A DNA stretch of 64,000 nt, taken from NCBI GenBank assembly GCA_905182405.1, contig CAJJBQ010000001.1:1054001-1118000 (forward strand), written 5' to 3'. A program made the translations under genes and the position numbers. The number at the start of each line of letters is the position of its first letter. Positions within the stretch are counted from its first letter, which is position 1. Positions 9,002 to 16,666 of this stretch are shown here, piece after piece. Source of the DNA: Akkermansiaceae bacterium. GTDB taxonomy: Bacteria; Verrucomicrobiota; Verrucomicrobiia; Verrucomicrobiales; Akkermansiaceae. The notes under the pieces are model-generated. The model saw only the letters and a list, made by a program, of their open reading frames with translations. It was not told the origin of the DNA and searched no databases.

Positions 9002-9740
9002 CAGTGCTTTTCTGCCATTCGATCGCTTCCCGGTCGATGAGATTGTATTTCACAATGCAGAAGATGGCGCGCACGCCGTCCTTCCAGCCGATCTTTTTTC
9101 CTTCATCGAAGCTCCGTGGATAGTAGCACACTGAGGTCTCCATGACGCGGAGATTCATCTTGGCGAGCTTGGCGGTGACCTCGGGTTCGAAGCCGAAGCG
9201 GTTCTCCTCGATGGGGATCGCTTGAATGATTTCGCGACGGAAGCCCTTGTAGCAGGTTTCCATATCGGTGACGTGGAGATCACTGGTCATGTTGGAAAGA
9301 AGGGTGAGGAAACGGTTTCCCATGGTGTGCCAGAAGCGGAGGACATTGCGGGTGTCCTTTTTTAAATAGCGGGAGCCATAGACCACATCGGCGCGATCGG
9401 AGGCAAGGGGCGTGATGATTTTGATGAACTCGGCGGGGTCATATTCCAAGTCGGCATCCTGCACGATGACGTAGGGAAGCTTGGCGTTTTTAAAGCCGGT
9501 CCGTAGCGCGGCGCCCTTGCCTTGGTTGTGGGAATGCGCGATGAATCGGACGCGCTCTTCCTTGGCCTCCCAATCTTTCGCCACCTTGGCGGTGTCATCG
9601 GATGAGCCGTCATCGACGAGGATCACCTCTCCGACCATTTCCTGGAGAAGGATTTTTTGAAGAACTTCTGCGAGCGTGCCTGCTTCGTCATACATGGGCA
9701 CCACAACGGAGAGGCACCGGGAAGGAACGTCACTAACCAT
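8994..9740 (-). CDS. Family 2 glycosyltransferase, polyprenyl-phosphate sugar synthase type
   Basis: 248 residues with a complete GT2 (DPM1-like) fold: VVVPMYDEAGT at the N-terminus, EVILVDDGSSDDT (nucleotide-sugar binding), QGKGAALRTGF, and the metal-binding DADLEYDP (~95). GSRYLKKDTRN and ETCYKGFRR match conserved acceptor-site segments of polyprenyl-phosphate mannose/glucose synthases. There is no C-terminal membrane helix pair, so it is of the soluble or peripheral type. The enzyme would transfer a sugar from a GDP- or UDP-sugar to undecaprenyl phosphate on the cytoplasmic face. It overlaps the following membrane protein by 8 bases. It is divergent from selD with ~110 bases between them. 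Confidence 0.9.
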   Translation of the reverse strand: MVSDVPSRCLSVVVPMYDEAGTLAEVLQKILLQEMVGEVILVDDGSSDDTAKVAKDWEAKEERVRFIAHSHNQGKGAALRTGFKNAKLPYVIVQDADLEYDPAEFIKIITPLASDRADVVYGSRYLKKDTRNVLRFWHTMGNRFLTLLSNMTSDLHVTDMETCYKGFRREIIQAIPIEENRFGFEPEVTAKLAKMNLRVMETSVCYYPRSFDEGKKIGWKDGVRAIFCIVKYNLIDREAIEWQKSTDA

Positions 9741-9852
9741 CGCAAGAACTCATAAACGGCAGGAATGACCGACTCAACGACCTTTTTATGATATATGAGA
9801 CCGTCCTTTTCTTATTTCTAGGCAAAGCGAGGACCTGCGCTATCGTCTGAGC

Positions 9853-10905
9853 ATGTCGCAAACAGAACGGAAACGCCTCACTGAACTCGCTTCTTGTGGT
9901 GGATGAGCCTCGAAGCTCGGCCAAGCCGAACTCACGCACGTGCTGCGTGGATTAAAGACTCTCTCCGACCCGAACCTCCTGATCGGTTCCGCGAGTTCTG
10001 ATGATGCCGCCGTTTATCGCATTAGCGATGACTTGGCGCTGGTGCAGACGCTCGATTTCTTCACTCCGATCGTCGATGACCCGTATCTCTTCGGGCAGAT
10101 TGCCGCCGCGAATTCGCTTTCTGATATTTATGCGATGGGTGGAAATCCCATCACGGCGATGAATATCGTGGCGATGCCGACGGACGAAATTTCGCTCGAT
10201 ACCATTAATGAGATTTTAAAAGGAGGGGCCGACAAGGTGGCCGAAGCGGGCTGTGCCCTTGCGGGCGGGCACACCGTGCAGAACCCTGAACCCCTCTACG
10301 GGCTCTCGGTGACCGGGCTGGTGAATCCTCATCGCGTTATTTCAAATGCGGGAGCTCAGCCGGGCGACCATCTTTTGCTGACGAAGCCGATTGGAACTGG
10401 AATCGTCTCCACCGCCATTAAAAAGGGCCTCGCTTCTCCTGAACTCATTCAAAAAGTGTCCGAGCATATGGCATCGCTCAATACTCAGGGAACGGCGATG
10501 GCGGAAGCTGGGTTGACGAAGGCGGGGACGGATGTCACGGGCTTCGGTTTACTCGGACACCTTTCTCACGTTTGTCGGGAATCGGGAGTGACGGCGCGCA
10601 TCGCGGCATCACAGGTCCCTGTTTTTGACCCGGCAGTGATAGAATTCATTAAGGCTGGTTGTGTGCCCGGCGGGTCTCGAAAGAATCTCGAGCTGGCCGA
10701 AGAGTTCACCCTATTTGGTAGCTCCGTTCCGGATGAACTGAAGATTCTCCTCGCGGATGCCCAGACCTCGGGTGGCCTTCTCTTGGCCGTTTCCCCTGAG
10801 CATTATCAGGAAGCGCAGGATCTCCTTTTCGCAAAAGGGGCAGCAATCGTAGCCGACATTGGAGTGGTCACTCACCAAGACGAACATCCCGTTGTGGTGT
10901 CATAA
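9853..10905 (+). CDS. selD: Selenophosphate synthetase (SelD), selenocysteine-containing
   Basis: SelD makes monoselenophosphate from selenide and ATP, the Se donor for selenocysteine and selenouridine. A frame without in-frame stops begins only at a GTG at 9940, but the family N-terminus lies upstream: from the ATG at 9853 the codons read MSQTERKRLTELASCGG, then TGA at 9904-9906, then ASKLGQAEL. In SelD this is the Cys/Sec position followed four residues later by the invariant catalytic Lys, so TGA is read as selenocysteine (residue 18) and the protein has 350 residues. The ATP-binding AIRS-like parts follow (SSDDAAVYRI, QTLDFFTPIVDDP, NSLSDIYAMGG, GGHTVQNPEP, TDVTGFGLLGHL). No other in-frame start exists between the upstream stop at 9796 and 9853. 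No selA, selB or selC is in this window. Confidence 0.93.
9904..9940 (+). promoter_or_regulatory. Candidate bacterial SECIS hairpin after the selD TGA
   Basis: Within the coding sequence just after the TGA, 9914-9921 (AGCTCGGC) can pair with 9925-9932 (GCCGAACT) with one mismatch, and TGAG at 9904-9907 can pair with CTCA at 9931-9934 in an alternative lower stem. A stem-loop in this position is what bacterial SelB needs. The loop sequence does not clearly match the E. coli consensus, so the exact fold is uncertain. Confidence 0.45.
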
Positions 10906-10922
10906 AGCGAATCATTATTGGC

Positions 10923-11111
10923 TTGATTAAAGCGCTGCAGGAAAACGATCTTCTCGATGTGCTGCAGTTCCCTGTGAGCATGCTCGACCCTCAATCTAAG
11001 ATTAGGGCATTCCTCGAGAAGCACGGGATCGGAAACCTTTCCCGGCTAGAGGCGGTCGCGTTAGAATTATCGTGTAACTTTCATTCTGAGAGCCTAGTGT
11101 CGCATCGATAA
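10923..11111 (+). CDS. Small hypothetical protein, coupled to the next gene
   Basis: A 62-codon frame from a TTG at 10923, 17 bases after selD, ending in TAATG so that its stop shares a base with the ATG of the membrane protein at 11111. The predicted product is a soluble, mostly helical peptide (LLDVLQFPVSML, SKIRAFLEKHGIG). I recognise no family. The stop/start overlap is the only support; it could be chance. Confidence 0.3.
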   Translation: MIKALQENDLLDVLQFPVSMLDPQSKIRAFLEKHGIGNLSRLEAVALELSCNFHSESLVSHR

Positions 11112-11566
11112 TGCCGGAAATAAAATCACCGAAAAAGCGAAGGATTGGGCTCATTGGAATCGCAGTGGGCTTTCTTGCTTTGGCGGCGGCTTTTCTGTCG
11201 CCTTGGATTCAAGGGGCGATCGATCCTCCGCCAAAACCCATCGAGGAAACTGCGGGTAATTTTGCGGGGCGACTTGCGGCAGCGGCGAAGGCAAAAATAA
11301 AAGGTGAAGATTACGTTCCGATCACCTTGGAAGAGCCAAAGCCATCCCGCTTCTTGATGCCCACTGTGATTGGGTTTGGAATGCTGGCGGCGGGCTTGGG
11401 GATTGTGAGTCTTTTAAAATCAGAGCCGCGGGGACTCGGTGCCGGAGCGATTGCTTTAGGGATCAGTGCCGTGGTGGCGCAGTGGGGCATTCTCATTGCG
11501 GGCGTGATCATCTTTCTTTTGATCGTATTTCGGGTTTTAGATTTTCTGGGAATTGAGAATGGCTGA
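11111..11566 (+). CDS. Small integral membrane protein of unknown function
   Basis: 151 residues with a basic N-terminus (KSPKKRR), a first helix (IGIAVGFLALAAAFLSPWI), a short soluble loop of about 40 residues rich in Lys/Pro, a second helix (VIGFGMLAAGLGIVSLL) and a hydrophobic C-terminal half (AIALGISAVVAQWGILIAGVIIFLLIVF) that likely makes two more helices. The positive-inside pattern places the N-terminus in the cytoplasm. No catalytic motif is visible. It follows selD in the same direction with a small frame between, so it may be co-transcribed with it; nothing indicates a selenium role. Confidence 0.65.
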   Translation: MPEIKSPKKRRIGLIGIAVGFLALAAAFLSPWIQGAIDPPPKPIEETAGNFAGRLAAAAKAKIKGEDYVPITLEEPKPSRFLMPTVIGFGMLAAGLGIVSLLKSEPRGLGAGAIALGISAVVAQWGILIAGVIIFLLIVFRVLDFLGIENG

Positions 11567-11888
11567 AGATGATTACGGAATTGTCCGTATCATGGTGATG
11601 CGTCATTCTGTGAATCGGACTCTCGCTTGATCGATATCGACTGGGACTAGCTGGATCCGACCCAAAGAAAAAAGCGGCCATCTCTGGCCGCTTCCTTGAC
11701 ACACGATTTAAAACAAACACACATTGATTTTACACGATGAACAAGGTGTTAGCTTTCCGTTGATGAGAAAATACTTATATTCGTTTTTATCGTTTTTGGA
11801 TATTAATTCTCTAATGTGATGAAAAAGAATCGATTAATTCAATCTAAATGCAAAAATGACAACGAAGGCCACCGGCCACTTTGATACG
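11567..11888. other. Intergenic region with hairpin and AT-rich upstream part
   Basis: No gene seen. 11672-11680 (AAGCGGCCA) pairs perfectly with 11685-11693 (TGGCCGCTT), loop TCTC, and likely ends transcription past the membrane protein, though its best T-run is on the minus strand. The stretch from ~11750 to 11850 is distinctly AT-rich and probably contains the promoter of the protease gene; I could not assign firm -35/-10 boxes. Confidence 0.55.
11672..11693. terminator. Terminator-like hairpin, possibly bidirectional
   Basis: Perfect 9-bp GC-rich stem with a 4-base loop about 105 bases after the stop at 11566. An A-rich run (AGAAAAAA) precedes it, giving a U-tract on the minus strand; on the plus strand only CTTCCTT follows, so efficiency there is doubtful. 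Confidence 0.6.
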
Positions 11889-12773
11889 ATGAAGCACATT
11901 TTTTTCCTCACATACACTCTGGCTCTTCACGCTTTTGGACAAGCTCCGGGCGTTCCCATTTTTGATCAAAGCCGCAAGGGTTTGAATTCTGAATCCGAAT
12001 TGATCGGGCAACAGTCGGAGAAGTTTCTCGAAGCAGAGAAGGTGCTTTCCAACGAGAGTGTTCAGAAGGAGATGAAGGAGCCGGTTCCAGCCAAGGTTTC
12101 ACTGGCGGAGCCGTCCACGCGATTTCTGACCGGAGCCGAAATTATGGAAAAGGCGCGCAAAGGAAGCTACCGCATCGGGTGGTCCTATCTCTGTAAAAAT
12201 TGCGACCGCTGGCATTCTAACATGGGAGGGGGCTACGCCATTTCGGATGACGGTTTCATCGCAACTTGTGCCCATGTCGTTGATCCCGGTGAGATAGAGA
12301 TGAAGAAAGGGGCTCTTGTTGCAGTGGATCACGAGGGCAAGGTCTATCCCGTGACACATGTGCATCGTTACCATCGGGAAATGGATGCAGCGGTGGTGAA
12401 GATCGATGCCAAGACGACTCCTCTTGCTTTCAATGACGAAGTTCGTCCGGGTGATTCAGCCTTTTGTCTGAGTCGTCCGCTCAGTCAGGGGAAGTATTTT
12501 TCAAAGGGCATCATCAACCGCTTCTTTTGGAACGGTGGCAGTAGAAAAGAGGACGATCGTTCACTGGCTTCACTGGCATTTTTGAAAATGAATGTTAGCT
12601 CACGCTGGGCTCCCGGAAGTAGCGGATCTCCCGTTCTCGATCAGTGTGCCAATGTCATCGGCCACGTCGCCCTCATCGACACCCGGGGTAAGGGTAAGGA
12701 TAAACCAATCTTGATTACGCTGCATACCGCGATCCCGGCACGCAGTGTGCGCGCGCTTTGCGAGAAGGAGTGA
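11889..12773 (+). CDS. Secreted trypsin-like serine protease
   Basis: 294 residues from the ATG at 11889, chosen because it opens the signal peptide (MKHIFFLTYTLALHAFGQA); a further in-frame ATG at 11856 would add residues without function. The chymotrypsin-fold catalytic triad is visible: His in IATCAHVV (~130), Asp in MDAAVVKID (~170) and Ser in APGSSGSPVLD (~250). GGGYAISDDGFI is the usual strand before the His. There is no PDZ domain, unlike DegP/HtrA. A paired-Cys segment (CKNCDRWH, ~105-112) before the triad might bind metal or form a disulfide. It stands alone on its strand; the next gene converges two bases after the stop. Confidence 0.87.
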   Translation: MKHIFFLTYTLALHAFGQAPGVPIFDQSRKGLNSESELIGQQSEKFLEAEKVLSNESVQKEMKEPVPAKVSLAEPSTRFLTGAEIMEKARKGSYRIGWSYLCKNCDRWHSNMGGGYAISDDGFIATCAHVVDPGEIEMKKGALVAVDHEGKVYPVTHVHRYHREMDAAVVKIDAKTTPLAFNDEVRPGDSAFCLSRPLSQGKYFSKGIINRFFWNGGSRKEDDRSLASLAFLKMNVSSRWAPGSSGSPVLDQCANVIGHVALIDTRGKGKDKPILITLHTAIPARSVRALCEKE

Positions 12774-12775
12774 CG

Positions 12776-13063
12776 CTAGGGTCGCTTCGTTCGGATGCCC
12801 TGTTTCGAGAGGACTTCGATGTAGATCGCCTCGGGCTCGGCCTTTGCCGTTTCATCGATTGCGCCGCTGAGTTCCTTCACATGGACGACTTTAGCTTCTT
12901 CCGCTGAGAGCCCGACCCGACAATCGAAGTCCCAGAAATCGACGCCTTCAGGGAGCTTCTTTCCGCGTTCACGTTTGAGGTATTTTCGGATTTCTCCCTT
13001 GATCGATTCGATGACGCGGGCGGGCGCGTGCTTGCCGGCGTTGGTGGGAAAAATTTTCTTCAT
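12776..13063 (-). CDS. DUF6172-like small protein
   Basis: 95 residues, very charged. The N-terminus MKKIFPTNAGKHAPARVIESIKGEI, the core YLKRERGKKLPEGVDFWDFDC and the tail IYIEVLSKQGIRTKRP match my memory of the small DUF6172 family found across Proteobacteria and other bacteria. No biochemical role is known to me. No signal peptide, so cytoplasmic. The stop lies two bases from the convergent protease stop and the gene stands between that and the symporter gene, 52 bases downstream of the latter on the same strand. Confidence 0.8.
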   Translation of the reverse strand: MKKIFPTNAGKHAPARVIESIKGEIRKYLKRERGKKLPEGVDFWDFDCRVGLSAEEAKVVHVKELSGAIDETAKAEPEAIYIEVLSKQGIRTKRP

Positions 13064-13115
13064 GGGGATGTTCTGCTCCTTGCGCGCGCGATTGTCCCGT
13101 CTTTTCTCAGGTTCG

Positions 13116-14888
13116 CTACTTGGGATGATCCCCGCTCATTCGGGAAACCTTGAAGGTGGCAAACCCGGAAACAAGGGTCAGAAGCAAAAGTCCAACTGCC
13201 GGGATGACTTCACCATAGAGGGTGTAACCGGTGGTTAGGAGTGCTGAAATGATTGCGGTGCTGCCGAGAAAGACCTGGAGAAGCTCGCAGCCCATGGACG
13301 GGCCTTGATCCTCGCTTGGGTGAAACCGATTCCAACTCTCGCCGGGAGGAGAAGTGCGTTTGGCAAAACGGGTGAGCGTCTCTTCGCTTTCGGCTTGCGT
13401 GAGGAATGTCGCGACGAGCCAGATTGCAGTGGTGGTGGCGACAATAGCGGCGTAGCCCCAGTCTCCCACGGCCGCATTCCATCCGAAGGGATCAAGGAAA
13501 GGGAGAAGTCCTTTGCTACCAAAGAGGTAGGTCGCAACGAAAGCTCCAATCATGGCCGCGATTTCACTCCAGGCATTCACGCGCCACCAGAGCCAGCGTA
13601 GGAGGTAGACCAGTCCGGTGCCTGCCCCGATGGATAGGGTGATCTCGAAAATCTGCTTCGCATTGGTTAAAGTGAGGGCGAGCAGGCTTCCGGCGGCGAG
13701 GACGATGACGGTGGCAAAGCGTCCGGTCATCACTTGAGATTTTTGTGACGAGTTTGGCTGGATGAAACGATGCCAAAAATCCTGACTGAGATAGGAGGCC
13801 CCAACATTGACTTGGGTAGAGAGGGTGGAAATGTAGGCGGCGATGAGCGATGCGAGAACCACTCCTTTGAGCCCGGTCGGAAGCTGGGCGATCATGGCGG
13901 GATAGGCCACGTCGTGACCCAATTTACCTTTATCAAAGTTCGGGAAGGCTTCTCCGATCGATTCCACCGTGGGGAAGACGATAATTGAGGCGAGGGCGAT
14001 GAGAATCCAGGGCCATGGACGCAGGGCATAGTGGGCCACGTTAAAAAGGAGGCTCGCCCAACCGGCGTTCTTTTCATCCTTGGCGGCCATCATGCGCTGG
14101 GCCACGTAGCCGCCACCTCCCTGTTCAGATCCGGGATAGTATGCGGACCACCATTGTAGGGCAAAGGGGATGATGAACAGGGTGATCCAGGTTTTCCTGT
14201 CCTTGGGGAAGATGTTCATCTTCTCCTTCACCGCTTCATGTGAAAAGAGGCCGTCCAAGCCGCCGATGGCGTCCATATTGAGGACGTAGTAAGTCGCGGC
14301 GACCGAGCCGATCATCGCAAGGGAGAATTGAAAAAGGTCGACGAGGAGAACGGAGCGGAGGCCTCCAATAGCTGAGTAGACCATCGTGACTCCAGCGCCA
14401 ATGAGGACGGTCTGCCACGGCTCGAGACCGAGCATGATTGCGAAGATCTTAATGGCGGCCAACGAGACCCACGCGATGACGATCACGTTGAAGACGAGAC
14501 CTAGATAGAGGGCCCGGAAGCCCCTCAAAAACTCGCCTCGTTTCCCGCCGTAGCGGAGTTCGTAAAATTCGACATCGGTAAGGAGGCCGGAGCGTCGCCA
14601 TCTTCGGGCGAACATGAAGGTCGTCAACATGCCCGAGAAAATGAAGCCCCACCATAGCCAGTTCGCGGCGACACCGTCCTGGCGGACCAGGTCGGCGATA
14701 AGCGTGGGGGTATCGGCGGCGAAGGTGGTGGCCACCATTGAAATACCGAGGAGCCACCAAGGCATCGAGCGTCCGGCGAGGAAGAAACTCTCCGGGTTGT
14801 TTTTCGTCGAGCGGGCCGCCCACCAGCCGATGCCAAGGCTGATGGCGAGGGATAGGGCGATAATAATCCAATCGAGTGATTCAGCCAT
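13116..14888 (-). CDS. Sodium:solute symporter family protein
   Basis: 590 residues with about 13-15 transmembrane helices of the SSS (LeuT-fold) family. Diagnostic parts are WWAARSTKNNPESFFLAGRSMPW near the N-terminus, MVATTFAADTPTLIADL (first broken helix), VMVYSAIGGLRSVLLVDLFQF, and LIAAYISTLSTQVNVGASYLSQDF, which holds the Ser/Thr pair of the second sodium site. It imports a small organic solute with Na+. The sequence alone does not tell which; sugar- or acid-type symporters of this kind are often linked to polysaccharide use in Verrucomicrobiota. No dedicated catabolic gene is adjacent. Confidence 0.92.
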   Translation of the reverse strand: MAESLDWIIIALSLAISLGIGWWAARSTKNNPESFFLAGRSMPWWLLGISMVATTFAADTPTLIADLVRQDGVAANWLWWGFIFSGMLTTFMFARRWRRSGLLTDVEFYELRYGGKRGEFLRGFRALYLGLVFNVIVIAWVSLAAIKIFAIMLGLEPWQTVLIGAGVTMVYSAIGGLRSVLLVDLFQFSLAMIGSVAATYYVLNMDAIGGLDGLFSHEAVKEKMNIFPKDRKTWITLFIIPFALQWWSAYYPGSEQGGGGYVAQRMMAAKDEKNAGWASLLFNVAHYALRPWPWILIALASIIVFPTVESIGEAFPNFDKGKLGHDVAYPAMIAQLPTGLKGVVLASLIAAYISTLSTQVNVGASYLSQDFWHRFIQPNSSQKSQVMTGRFATVIVLAAGSLLALTLTNAKQIFEITLSIGAGTGLVYLLRWLWWRVNAWSEIAAMIGAFVATYLFGSKGLLPFLDPFGWNAAVGDWGYAAIVATTTAIWLVATFLTQAESEETLTRFAKRTSPPGESWNRFHPSEDQGPSMGCELLQVFLGSTAIISALLTTGYTLYGEVIPAVGLLLLTLVSGFATFKVSRMSGDHPK

Positions 14889-14928
14889 GATATGAGAGAA
14901 TGGAGAGGATTGTGCATGAACTCAAGTT

Positions 14929-15358
14929 ATGAGTTTTGGCGTGCTGGCTGTGAGGAATTTGCTTTTGGCGGGAGGGAGTTGAAGCCGCCCGCGATGCCAT
15001 CCGTGAAAAGATCGCTGAGAAGCGCGCGGAAAAGTTTGCAGAGATCGCCGGCGAGGACGGCCTCCTTTCCTATGAAAACTTTATCCTTCTCCCGCCTCTC
15101 TCGGGAGCTTCAGAGGAACGCTTACTTTCGATCTTTGCCCGCCTGGATCAAGACGATAACGAAGGTGTGAGTCTCGAGGAATTCAATGCCCGCCTCCGCA
15201 AATACGGTAAGGATAAGGATAAGGATAAGGATAAGGATAAGGATAAGGATAAGGATAAGGATAAGGATAAGGATAAGGATAAGACTGACGACGAAGACAC
15301 TGACGACGAAGAACGTCCCGTTGCTCCACCCGAGCGTCCAATTGGAGGCCGCCGCTAA
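14929..15358 (+). pseudogene. EF-hand protein with Lys-Asp repeat, 5' end apparently frameshifted
   Basis: From 14954 to 15358 the second frame encodes REGVEAARDAIREKIAEK..., a helical stretch, and a canonical EF-hand loop ARLDQDDNEGVSLEEF, then 12 Lys-Asp repeats and an acidic, Pro/Arg-rich tail. This frame has no ATG, GTG or TTG before 15167. A plausible start and hydrophobic leader lie in the adjacent frame at 14929 (MSFGVLAVRNLLLAGG), which stops at 14980. A one-base indel in the G-rich run at ~14967-14978 would restore a secreted calcium-binding protein. Either the gene is damaged, or the base call is wrong there, or an unusual start is used. Divergent from the symporter gene. Confidence 0.6.
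15209..15283 (+). repeat. Hexanucleotide tandem repeat AAGGAT x12
   Basis: Twelve perfect copies of AAGGAT (15209-15280) plus AAG. In the EF-hand frame it reads Lys-Asp repeats, in the next frame Arg-Ile, and on the reverse strand Tyr-Pro. Perfect copies suggest recent slippage growth; because the unit is six bases, copy-number change keeps the frame. Confidence 0.97.
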
Positions 15359-15389
15359 AGCTCCAATAAAAAGTCATTCCTATTTGAAC

Positions 15390-15420
15390 AAGAGGCAGTC
15401 TAACCGGCTGCCTCTTTTGT
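15390..15420 (+). terminator. Rho-independent terminator of the EF-hand gene
   Basis: Perfect 9-bp stem 15390-15398 (AAGAGGCAG) with 15408-15416 (CTGCCTCTT), 9-base loop, running into TTTTGT, 30 bases after the stop codon. Confidence 0.85.
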
Positions 15421-15480
15421 GCCCATCACCAGGAATTCCTTTCTTGTGAGAAATTAACCTAAGCCGTAAAATAATCCCTT

Positions 15481-16434
15481 ATGAAACTGCTTCTTGTGCC
15501 TCTCCTCCTTGCCTCTCACCTCCGGGCGGATGTAATCTATGAAACAGATTTTGATGACTTTGCCACTGGGGCCAACCAATGGTCAGCCAACGCCAGCTGG
15601 ACCTCGAATGACACCACCTCGGGGGCCCAGTCGATCGACGAAGATGTTCTTCCCGCCCTGTTGAAAACAGCATCGCTCGGATTCGTGCGACCCGCCCGCG
15701 ACGTTACCTTTGTGGCCCTTGATCTGGGTTATGATCATATCGCAAGTGGAGCTCCGCTCGTGGAAATCGACACCCTGATTGGAATCGAGGATTCCACGAA
15801 CAACCGGCGCGATGATTTTTTCATCAGCATTTACAACTCTGGCGGCAACCGCCTCGCATCCATTCGTTTCGATAATGAGGACCCTAATTCCCTCAACTCA
15901 CAGTTTGGAATTTGGTGGGAAAACGGAACCAACCAGTTTGATACTCTCGTTGACTTTATCCCCAGTGAACTCTTCAATCTCTTTGCCACGATTGACCTCG
16001 AAAGCAATACTTGGTCGGCTGATATCGAGGGCATTCCCCTCTTCACTGACGAGCAGTTCACTAACACCAATAACCCTCTCGACTTCGGCTTCCTAGCCTT
16101 CGAATGGGATCTCACGGCCAACGCAACGTCCCTCTATGGCGATAACTTCCTCCTAGTTGCCGACGTCATCGTGCAGTCGGTCATCGAGATCCCGGAACTC
16201 GAAGTGACCCATTCCTTCGACCCCTCCGGCAACGTCACCCTCAACTGGGAAACTGCCGTGGGCTGGGGTGACAAAGTGCAGTATTCCACCGACCTGAACG
16301 ACTGGCTGGACGACCTGCCGGACTCCGCTTTCGACAACGTCACCAATTCTTCGCCGGTCACCTTCACCGATGAAGGTGAAGAAAAGGGGGCACTTCGATT
16401 TTATCGGGTCAAGCGAACCCAGGCTACCTCATAA
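15481..16434 (+). CDS. Secreted beta-rich protein with FYRV-type C-terminal domain
   Basis: 317 residues with a signal peptide (MKLLLVPLLLASHLRA). The middle part is rich in Asn, Asp and aromatic residues and has strand-like segments (YETDFDDFATG, FISIYNSGGNRLASIRFD, FGIWWENGTNQFD) like concanavalin-type jelly-roll domains seen in PEP-CTERM-group proteins. The C-terminal ~75 residues (LEVTHSFDPSGNVTLNWETAVG, VQYSTDLNDWLDDLP, LRFYRVKR) match a short domain at the end of many Verrucomicrobiota secreted proteins, also present at 51376. It may anchor or sort the protein at the envelope. No catalytic residues are evident. Confidence 0.75.
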   Translation: MKLLLVPLLLASHLRADVIYETDFDDFATGANQWSANASWTSNDTTSGAQSIDEDVLPALLKTASLGFVRPARDVTFVALDLGYDHIASGAPLVEIDTLIGIEDSTNNRRDDFFISIYNSGGNRLASIRFDNEDPNSLNSQFGIWWENGTNQFDTLVDFIPSELFNLFATIDLESNTWSADIEGIPLFTDEQFTNTNNPLDFGFLAFEWDLTANATSLYGDNFLLVADVIVQSVIEIPELEVTHSFDPSGNVTLNWETAVGWGDKVQYSTDLNDWLDDLPDSAFDNVTNSSPVTFTDEGEEKGALRFYRVKRTQATS

Positions 16435-16666
16435 GTATCACCATTCGAGGGCTACTCTTTTAGACAAAGGAAAATGACGTGCTCCCCAGCCATTTCTACC
16501 ACTGTGAGGTGGGAGTCAATCGAAGCGTGAATCTCTTGCAAAAGTCCGGCAGGCAGGCCCCAAGATCTCTGGTGAGAATCATGACTGCTAGGTTTTTTTT
16601 GGCGGGGGGCTTTGAAGCGGCCTTTGGAGTGGAGGGGGGCGAAAGGGGGTAGCGGGGTCTGTTTTC

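Noticed and set aside
15209..15283. Possible CRISPR or small-RNA repeat
   Set aside because: The unit is a 6-base in-frame codon repeat with no spacers, so it is a simple tandem repeat.
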